From assembly GCA_964016985.1 (NCBI GenBank), contig OZ024833.1, positions 65,829,985-65,893,984 of the forward strand: DNA of 64,000 bases, read 5' to 3'. Under the pieces are notes generated by a model. That model was not told where the DNA came from. It did no database searches and saw only the letters and a program-made list of their open reading frames with translations. This DNA is from Anodontia alba. Its lineage: Eukaryota > Mollusca > Bivalvia > Lucinida > Lucinidae. The translations under genes were made by a program, and so were the position numbers. Shown here piece after piece: positions 57,186 through 64,000 of this stretch (within the stretch, counting starts at the first letter, position 1; each line of letters begins with the position of its first letter).

Positions 57186-57577
57186 CTGAGTGTAAAAAAA
57201 TTAACAATGACAATAAATTGAACAATATGCTAGCTAGACGAGTCACATGGAACGTCAACAATGTTTTCTCTGAAAAATATAACAAAATATTTCAGAAAGT
57301 TGTCTTATGTGGTCCAGATTGAACAGTGCGTTAATAGTTTATTATACATGTGAATGTTTTCAATAATGACAATTTAACAGTGCATCACATCTGCAAATAT
57401 GTATGCACTGCTCCATGGTAGGTTAGGTGAAATTTACCTTTTTCTCATCAGAACAAAAAAAAAAAAAAAAAAAAAAACTGAAAAAAAAAATGACTGAATG
57501 ATTTGAAAGTACAAATTTAAGTGTTTTGGTGTTTTGTATGAAGATGATTACTCATCTTGATTAACTACATCAAAAAC
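57186..57577 (-). other. ABC transporter last intron, low-complexity part
   Basis: A-rich tract at about 57450-57490; nothing else supported. Confidence 0.5.
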
Positions 57578-57667
57578 AATAAAAATTAAAAAGAAACAGA
57601 CACGACCTGCCGATGTCCAACATGTTGGACATCGGCAGGTCGTGTCTGTTTCTTTTTAATTTTTATT
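57578..57667. repeat. Perfect 90-bp palindrome in the last ABC intron
   Basis: Two 45-bp arms, perfectly complementary with no spacer, centred between 57622 and 57623 (CCAACATGTTGG). Only one copy in the window. Confidence 0.96.
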
Positions 57668-57908
57668 TGTCTAGTGCTAAAATCTATGGCTGGGAATACG
57701 TTCTCTGTGGAAAAGGCAGAATGGAATTATTTTTACACACCCCGAGTAAAAATCTTGAAAATTATTCTCCCTAGTATCGTTTCGGTCATTGGGACATATG
57801 CGCATTGTGCTTTGGGCAACTTATTAGGTCTGCTTACATGACTTATGAATTTGTAACTCAGATAAGGTGATAGCTCCCTTCTAAATGTGTTCCAGTATAT
57901 TGGCGCTT

Positions 57909-58088
57909 CATTACAAAAAAATCTATTCAAATATATTGAATATTTTACAAATAAAAACTGAAAATTTTCAGATATAAACAAAAATCTGATATTTTTTTTT
58001 AATTTATTCTCAAAACATAGATTGTGGGTACTCGTTAGAACCGCCTTGGCCAAGCGGTTCCAATTAGTACCAAAATCTATGCTTTCGA
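57909..58088 (-). mobile_element. HpA hairpin element, right-truncated and degraded
   Basis: CATTACAAAAAAATCTATTC at the left; central arms recognisable with apex CCTTGGCCAAGCGG; the C/G hairpin and second TIR are missing. Confidence 0.8.
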
Positions 58089-58104
58089 GTTGGAAGCCTT
58101 CATG

Positions 58105-58280
58105 CAAACCGAATTTTTATGTATTTTTGTTTGATCTTTTTCCAATGATCTGATATTTACTACAATCGCAAAAGAAATGTACTTCATCTTCTAAAATATT
58201 ACAACGAGAATAGGCTCTTTTTTCACTTTATTACCTGTGTATCTTCCGCATTCGATTTGCAATTAATGGGCACTTATTCT
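58105..58280 (-). mobile_element. LINE C-terminal fragment, decayed
   Basis: On the minus strand, combining frames, LQIECGRYTGNKVKK then CNILEDEVHFFCDCSKY: a Cys/His pattern (C-x..-EDE-x-HF-x2-C) typical of the C-terminal zinc-knuckle-like region of animal LINE ORF2. Stops and shifts are present. Confidence 0.5.
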
Positions 58281-58418
58281 AAATGCAGATATATGGATGT
58301 ATTTTGTCATTGTTTGTTCCTCATCTCTCCTTCTTTGGTGCCTCGTGAAGGTTGTGCTTCATGACTATAATATTTCCTGGATATCTTCATTTATACACTT
58401 GAATATACGATGGTTTAA

Positions 58419-58697
58419 CATCACGAAAACATACCTATATAATTATGACACTCTGAAACCCCACTTTTATATAGTAAAACTGGGATTTACAGGGATATGT
58501 ATTATTTTACTTATTTCTACTCAAAAACAGATTGTGGATATTCGTTTGAACTGCCTCACCCAGGCGGTTCTAACGAGCACCCACAATCTATGTTTTGAGT
58601 AAGAATATGAAAAATATCAAAATTTTTTTATCTGAAAATTTTCATTTTTTTTGTAGTAAAATTTTCAGTATATTTGAACAGGCATGTTTTCGTGATG
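58419..58697 (+). mobile_element. HpA hairpin element in ABC intron
   Basis: Both TIRs (CATCACGAAAACATACC / TTTTCGTGATG); left hairpin and central palindrome with a few mismatches. Confidence 0.9.
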
Positions 58698-59073
58698 GAA
58701 GACACAAATCTCGAAATAAAAAGTAAAACACTTTGCATTTTTGAGACAAGGGTATTTGATATGTGAGGAATTAAAAACGCTTAACATAAAAAACTTCCGG
58801 TTCATTGGAGAAAATGTATTATGTAAACAGCGTTTCACCGGTAATTTCCATTTTTTACATATCTATCCTAATTGCTTATGCAAAGTCGCTAAACACAATG
58901 CACAGCGATTGTGGATTAAGTCATTTTTCTCAAGTTTCCTAAATGCTTACCCAAAGTCGGCATACACAGTCTACTACTTACAAAATACAGCGATTGTGGA
59001 TTAAGCCCAATATTATGTTTATGCAGTTTATAAATGCATTAGCCACATTTAGTATGCAGGTTATGATACTGAC
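58698..59073 (-). other. ABC transporter last intron, unique part
   Basis: A direct repeat of ACAGCGATTGTGGATTAAG at about 58900 and 58986. No other feature. Confidence 0.5.
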
Positions 59074-59220
59074 CTTCTCACTTTCTGTATCCAGAGCAGA
59101 TGTAGCCTCATCCAATAACAGAATCATCGGATTTCTTACAAGAGCTCTTGCTATTGCCACTCTCTGTTTTTGACCACCACTTAGCTGAGCTCCTTTCTCC
59201 CCAACGTTGGTATCATAGCC
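59074..59220 (-). CDS. ABCB1-like transporter exon: signature motif and Walker B
   Basis: 147 nt, 49 codons, phase 0 on both sides, with AG acceptor and GT donor on the minus strand. The peptide runs from [10 protein letters not shown] through the ABC signature [15 protein letters not shown] to Walker [13 protein letters not shown] with the catalytic glutamate, ending TESEK. It joins the next exon to read TESEK-VVQEAL, the standard P-glycoprotein NBD2 junction. No lesions are seen. The flanking introns are occupied by hairpin elements. Confidence 0.96.
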
Positions 59221-59441
59221 CTATAAATAAACAATAAAATAATTACAGACTTTCTTCTCAAATATATCTATATCGAACCGAGCACAAATTTATATAGGTA
59301 AATTGTTGGTATTCGGATGAGGACTAATTGAGCACCCTTTGCTGCTGAATTGTTTCTGTTAAAATACGAACGAGACTTCATGTTGTCTGTCTCTACAGAA
59401 ACACAAACCATAGGTACTGTACCTAAATATATAAAAAAATA

Positions 59442-59641
59442 CATTACGAAAACATGCCTATATAATGTTGACCCCTGAAAACTCCCCTTTTTTATAGTAA
59501 AACTGGGTTTTACAGGGGTCTACATTATTTTTCCTGTTTCTGCTCAAAACCATAGATTGTGGGTACACGTTAGAACCACCGTTACTTTTTTTTACTTTTG
59601 ACTTTTTACCTGTATATTTGCATAGGCTTGTTTTCGTAATG
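59442..59641 (+). mobile_element. HpA hairpin element with deleted centre
   Basis: Both TIRs (CATTACGAAAACATGCC / TTTTCGTAATG) and the left hairpin are present; the second palindrome arm is lost. Confidence 0.85.
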
Positions 59642-59797
59642 TAACAGCTCTACTTGTTTCCTATATTTATTTCTGTATTATTTACTTCTAAGCTTTTACA
59701 AGTAACCAAATAATATCACTGTCCACTTATGTCGTCAGCAGCGTAAGACTTACGTAGCGTTATCTGAAAATAACAAAATGGTGTCCAACAATACTAC

Positions 59798-60076
59798 CAT
59801 TAGGACAACACGCCTACTCAAATATATAGAAAATTTCACGTCCAAGATCTGAAAATTTTCAGATAAAAACTCTGGTATTTTATCAAAATTCTGCTCAAAA
59901 CATAGATTGTGGGTCCTCGTTAGAACCGACTCGGCGGGGCGGTTCTAACGAGTACCCACAATCTATGTTTTGAGCAAAAAATAAGAAATATAATGTATAC
60001 CCCTGTAAACCCCAGTTTTACTATATAAAAGCGGGGTTTAAGGGGATCGAAATTAAATAGGCCTGTTTTCGTGATG
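59798..60076 (-). mobile_element. HpA hairpin element in ABC intron
   Basis: Complete; left end CATTAGGACAACACGCC slightly degraded; apex CTCGGCGGGG. Confidence 0.92.
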
Positions 60077-60429
60077 AACGTGACAAATACCACTCAAAAG
60101 AACAGTTTGGCAATTTTCTGATTATCGTCAGAAAAGCTGGAAGAAATAAAGGTAAATTCTTTTGTTTATAAGCGGTAAATTAGTTAGAGAGACCCAAATT
60201 ACCAAATACTTTTTGTATAAGAAGCTGAAATGCAGAAATCGGTAAATTAAACTATAAATCTATGAAATTATTAGGACATCCAATTTTTAGAACAATAAAA
60301 AAATAACCTTTATAAAGGATGGGATATAAAATGGATGCTATGCGTCATACTGCATGCGTAGTTCTTAACCCAATCATTGTTGAAAGCTATTCTTCCTCTT
60401 TAACTGCACGATGGTGGTCTCACTCTATG
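60077..60429. other. ABC intron sequence, no feature recognised
   Basis: AT-rich; nothing supported. Confidence 0.45.
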
Positions 60430-60970
60430 ATAAGTTTCGCCACTGATGATCGATTATAATTTAATCGATTATCAGTCACTTTTGCCTCTTGTGACTGATA
60501 ATCGGAAAGACTGTTTGTAGTCAACTAATCGGAAAATTTTGTTTTCAGAAACATATTTTTTCTCATGTTTTATTTGTATAGGCAAGTTAAACAGAAATGA
60601 AATTCAAAGCTGTCTATTTACGGCATTCTATATTTGTGGCCAATAAAAGTGAAAAAAAAGATAAAATAACCTTAAAAAAGTTAACCCAAAAGTACTTATA
60701 TTTTTCCTTATTTGTCCATGAAAACATATGTTGCGGGTACTCATTAGAAGCGTGTCGCTGAGGCGCTTTTAATAAACCCACAACGTATGTTTTCATGGAA
60801 AAAGAAGAAAACACTATCTGGATACCCCTCTTATTGATCTGGAGTAATGAATAAGTACGTGGAAGAGGGCTAAATTAAAAGTGAATATATTTTCTAAGTC
60901 GATTATTAATCAATGATCAGTTAGATTTACAAAACCGATGATCGACTATGAAATTCTGGCCGATGTCCAA
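60430..60970 (+). mobile_element. GATCGATTAT-ended repeat with HpA2 hairpin, copy 2
   Basis: Same layout as 18985-19450: CACTGATGATCGATTATAAT at the left, ACCGATGATCGACTATGAAA at the right, and an HpA2 palindrome at 60705-60810 (CATTAGAAGCG / CGCTTTTAAT). Confidence 0.8.
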
Positions 60971-61265
60971 CACTATCTATGATGGTGCCGACCTAAATCT
61001 TTCAAGAAAAGGTTGATACCTAATTAAATGTCTTTGCTCGAGCCCTACGTGGTTCAACTAGTGGTTTTCTTTAGCGCTGGCTGTCCGGTTGCTGGGTGTT
61101 TGCAATGAACCCTCATTCATTTTTCATAAATTTGCATACATGTTGTTGTTTTTTCTTCTGTGACGTTTCATTGACTATGTAAGCGAGTCTGTGTGAGCCG
61201 CACATTGCTCATCATTTGAACATAGGGTGAAGATTTGGGGTCAGTATATCCGTTTACTGCCCAGG

Positions 61266-61468
61266 CATCATGAAAACATGCCTATATTATTTTGACCCCC
61301 TTAAACCCCACTTATATAGGGTAAAACTCGTTGAGGCGGTTCTAACGAATACCCACAATCCATGTTTTGAGCAGAAACATGAAACATATCAGAAATTTTA
61401 TCAGAAATTTTTCATTTTTTTTGGTGGTAAAATTTTCCGTATATTTAAATAGGCGAGTTTTCGTTATG
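61266..61468 (+). mobile_element. HpA hairpin element with deletion in the left half
   Basis: CATCATGAAAACATGCC at the left and GTTTTCGTTATG at the right. The left hairpin second arm and first palindrome arm are deleted, leaving GAGGCGGTTCTAACG. Confidence 0.85.
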
Positions 61469-62234
61469 TAATTTCTACGACAGAGGTCTTTTTGTTATTC
61501 ATTTTTTCCGGAGGCTTGTGGATGTTTATGCCGGGCTTTTTGTGTTTTGTTCTGGTTTAATGTCTTATTGCTGTGTTTGGTGGATTTTGTCTGGCATTGT
61601 ATCTACTTCGTTGGAAAAGACAGAGCTGGTTGCTTTTCTTTTCAGTCTCCATTTCATATGTGATATCTGTCATAGTTCGTTTGCTCTTCCTCTTGATGTC
61701 ATTGGTAGGCACTGTTCTATGATTACGGTTCTTCTTCGACACCTCCTTTTCTATTTATTTTCAAGAATTCAGCAGCTATCTGAGCAAATGCTGTGTAATA
61801 TTTTTAAAATTGAAGGTGAACAGGTGTGTCTATAAATATACAAGGTAACAGATTCTAGGAACAAACACTTGCGAGAAATGAACACACATACGCATGCATG
61901 CACATATACATGCCTGCATATACACAAACAGACACATACACAAACACACACAGGTACACACACTATCAATAAAGATGAATTGAGGTTTTCTGTGCTAGAC
62001 TAGTTATTTTGACCTACAAGGCTTCGTCAGTTTAAATTTAAAAATAAATCGGGAAAGGGCTCAATGATCACAACAGACCATAAATATAAATCGTGCTTTA
62101 GTGACGTACGAGGAGACATTTGACGGTCATCACACGATACTAATATCTAGTGTTGTGAAGATTAGCATAATTTAGCCAGTTCGCGAAAACAAAAAACAAA
62201 AAAAAAATGGCGAAAAAACCAACATGGCATTTAC
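61469..62234. other. ABC intron sequence with CA-rich tract
   Basis: ACAC/CATA-rich low complexity at about 61880-61962. A 105-residue open frame at 61518 has no family resemblance and is not called. Confidence 0.45.
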
Positions 62235-62420
62235 ATGGCATTAGTGCCCAGCGAAGGCACAGATCAGCCTGGACATCCGCCCAGGCTAATCAGAGTCTTC
62301 GCTGTCCACATGAAGAGAGCTAGGGTCCTTAGCTACACACTGAGTGCACAGAGAAGACTCTGATTAGACTAGGCAGATGCCTAGGCAGATCTGAGTCTTC
62401 GATGGGCGCATATAAATTTT
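62235..62420. repeat. Two adjacent HpT-like hairpins
   Basis: CACAGATCAGCCTGG / CCAGGCTAATCAGAGTC and GAAGACTCTGATTAGACTAG / CTAGGCAGATCTGAGTCTTC form two stems 40 bp apart, each with a different centre. Related to the hairpin at 19630-19700. Confidence 0.75.
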
Positions 62421-62558
62421 GTTGGTTTTGTCATGCTCATATTGTAGAAGGAATGCTTCTTGAGAACACTGACCACATATACACATGAATCAACGAAAGG
62501 CTCTGTGAATAAGTGCTAAACAAGTTATGCCAGGAAATCAGACAGAAAAAAGCATTAC

Positions 62559-62765
62559 CTCTGGTAACGAGCTGATGAATTCATGAATATTAGATTTCCT
62601 TGCAGCTTCAATAATTTCATTCATCGGCACCTCTCTTGAGTTATCACCATAGGCAATATTGTCGGCGATACTCCTGTCAAACAATACAGGCTCCTGTGAT
62701 ACGATACCAATCTGTGATCGAAGCCACTGCAGATTTAGGTCCTTCACATTATATTTATCCATTAT
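62559..62765 (-). CDS. ABCB1-like transporter exon: Q-loop and helical subdomain of NBD2
   Basis: 207 nt, 69 codons, phase 0. The acceptor CTTCAG is at 62766-62771 and the donor is GTAATG. The peptide includes [20 protein letters not shown] (the Q-loop glutamine is in SQEP), then [12 protein letters not shown] and a helical-subdomain stretch ending FISSLPE, which joins [10 protein letters not shown] of the next exon. The Walker A exon must lie beyond 64000. Together the three exons give 186 C-terminal residues of a transporter whose family is usually about 1,250-1,300 residues. The match to ABCB1 NBD2 is strong, but the gene could be any ABCB1/4/11-type paralogue. Confidence 0.95.
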
Positions 62766-62790
62766 CTGAAGAGAAGAAAACATTCGAACT

Positions 62791-63071
62791 CATCACGAAA
62801 ACTTGCCTATATAATTTTGACCCCATTATACCCCACTTTTGTATAGTTAAACTGGTGTTTATAGGGGTATGCATTATTTTTTTTCTTATTTCTGCTTAAA
62901 ACATAGATTGTGGGCACCCGTTAGAACCGCCTCGACGAGGCGGTTCTAACGGGTACCCACAATCTATGTTTTGAGCAGAAATATGAAAAATATCAGAGTT
63001 TTTAATCTGAAAATTTTCAGTTTTTGGAGGTGTAATTTTCTATATATTTCAATAGGCGTGTTTTCATAATG
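62791..63071 (+). mobile_element. HpA hairpin element 26 bp upstream of an ABC exon
   Basis: Complete; TIRs CATCACGAAAAC / TTTTCATAATG; near-perfect central palindrome with centre base A. It lies just upstream (in transcript sense) of the acceptor for the 62559-62765 exon. Confidence 0.94.
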
Positions 63072-63189
63072 GAACGCAAAATGTGCATATTCACATCATC
63101 CTTCACACGCGCAAAGTCATTCGGGCATTTTCTATACAGCATTTGTCCTTGAAGCGCCAAGCAAAATTAACAAGGCTCAATTGTTACTA

Positions 63190-63325
63190 TTTGTTTCAAA
63201 GAAAATAAGACTTGTCATTTCATGTGAATCATCAGAGAGGCAGACAATTCACATGAAATATCAAGTATTTCTCTGAAAAAGAAGATAAATATGGCGTCTG
63301 CTGCAGTTATGATTGGTGCTTTAAG
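63190..63325. repeat. TCTGCTG-type MITE fragment
   Basis: CATTTCATGTGAATCATCAG / CAATTCACATGAAATATCAA inverted pair and GGCGTCTGCTGCA end. Related to 4805-5005. Confidence 0.6.
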
Positions 63326-63589
63326 GGTTAATATCTAGCATCTAAATACCTATCCCAAATGCTATAACAACTACACAGCGATCTAATATAAAAGTCAAAA
63401 AGGATTGCCTTTGGAAACAAAGAACACACAAAGTTACGAAAATCGGAGACTCGGTTTGACTGAGTCTTTACATATGCATCTATAACACATCTATACCAAG
63501 TGGACTATTCCATCTTGGAAGCAGACGAACTTATTGTTTTTCAAATAAGGGGTTGTTTTACATACTGTAGTTTTCCAGGTAGTTTAATG

Positions 63590-63662
63590 GCAATCAGCAC
63601 AGATCCAGATCAGTTGTCTTGTTCTGCGGCATCTGATCTGGCTCTGCTCTCTCTGCCAATGT
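63590..63662. repeat. HpT-type hairpin core, degraded
   Basis: GGCAATCAGCACAGATCCAG / ATCTGGCTCTGCTCTCTC outer arms, mismatched centre. Confidence 0.6.
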
Positions 63663-63722
63663 CCTTTGTGTGGGACATTGGTTCAATCAGTTTAAGAAGT
63701 GTTTCGTGGTTGACTATCTATG

Positions 63723-63999
63723 CATTACGAAAACACGCCTATTCAAATATACTGAAAATTTCACCACCAAAACTGAAAGTTTTCAGATACAAATTCTGAT
63801 ATTTTTTGTATTTCTGCTCAAAACACAGATTGTGGGTACACGTTAGAACCGCCTCGTCGAGGCGGTTCGAACGAGTACCCACAATCCATGTTTTTGAGCA
63901 GAAATAAGAAAAATAATGTAAACCCCTGTAAACCACAGTTTTACTTTATAAAAGTGGGGTTAAAGGGTGTCAAAATTATATAAGTATGTTTTCGTGATG
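63723..63999 (-). mobile_element. HpA hairpin element at window end
   Basis: Complete; CATTACGAAAACACGCC to TTTTCGTGATG; centre base T in CCTCGTCGAGG. Confidence 0.94.
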
Positions 64000-64000
64000 A

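Noticed and set aside
61518..61835. 105-residue ORF in an ABC intron
   Set aside because: Low-complexity hydrophobic translation with no family resemblance; inside an intron of the opposite strand.

Overview
The window is animal nuclear DNA: AT-rich, intron-rich and mostly repeats. A P-glycoprotein-like ABC transporter, a protocadherin-like pseudogene, tRNA-headed SINEs, a Ngaro-type retrotransposon, a mariner and very abundant short palindromic elements suggest a lophotrochozoan, most likely a bivalve mollusc. The species is not shown by the sequence; this is inference from gene and repeat style.

Two real host genes are supported, both split by introns, so no single open frame shows them whole. 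(1) Plus strand, 549-20403: four exons join in frame into a 282-residue, apparently complete type II membrane protein with a class I SAM-methyltransferase domain (ILDLPCGD motif). (2) Minus strand, 62765 down to 56979: the last three coding exons of an ABCB1/P-glycoprotein-like full transporter (second nucleotide-binding domain from before the Q-loop to the stop); the rest of the gene lies beyond 64000. The two genes converge, and about 36 kb of repeats lies between them.

Layout. 0-20 kb: methyltransferase exons with introns full of LINE fragments, palindromes and hairpin MITEs. 20.4-30 kb: TTAA-ended hairpin MITEs, a SINE, a 2.2-kb minisatellite of 38-bp units, a 1.9-kb array of about 150-bp units, and dispersed repeats. 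30.6-31.9 kb: a minus-strand cadherin pseudogene (EC1-EC2) cut by two hairpin elements. 33-39 kb: MITEs, SINEs and a tandem array that holds a 2.2-kb nested insertion. 39.5-47.1 kb: a dead mariner, into whose 3' end a nearly intact 6.26-kb Ngaro/DIRS-type element (Gag, RT-RNaseH, tyrosine recombinase, SGNH hydrolase; split direct repeats A1...B1-A2...B2) has inserted. 47-57 kb: more MITEs, SINEs and tandem arrays. 57-64 kb: ABC transporter introns carrying at least seven hairpin-element copies.

The most unusual feature is a family of about 20 copies (called HpA here) of a roughly 280-bp element. It has 13-bp terminal inverted repeats, a central palindrome with arms of about 48 bp, and a second C/G-rich hairpin. 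It shows no clear target-site duplication. A second palindrome family (HpA2) shares the same skeleton, but its stem differs by paired, compensatory substitutions. A third family (HpT) keeps its outer arms constant while its central stem sequence changes from copy to copy and stays self-complementary.
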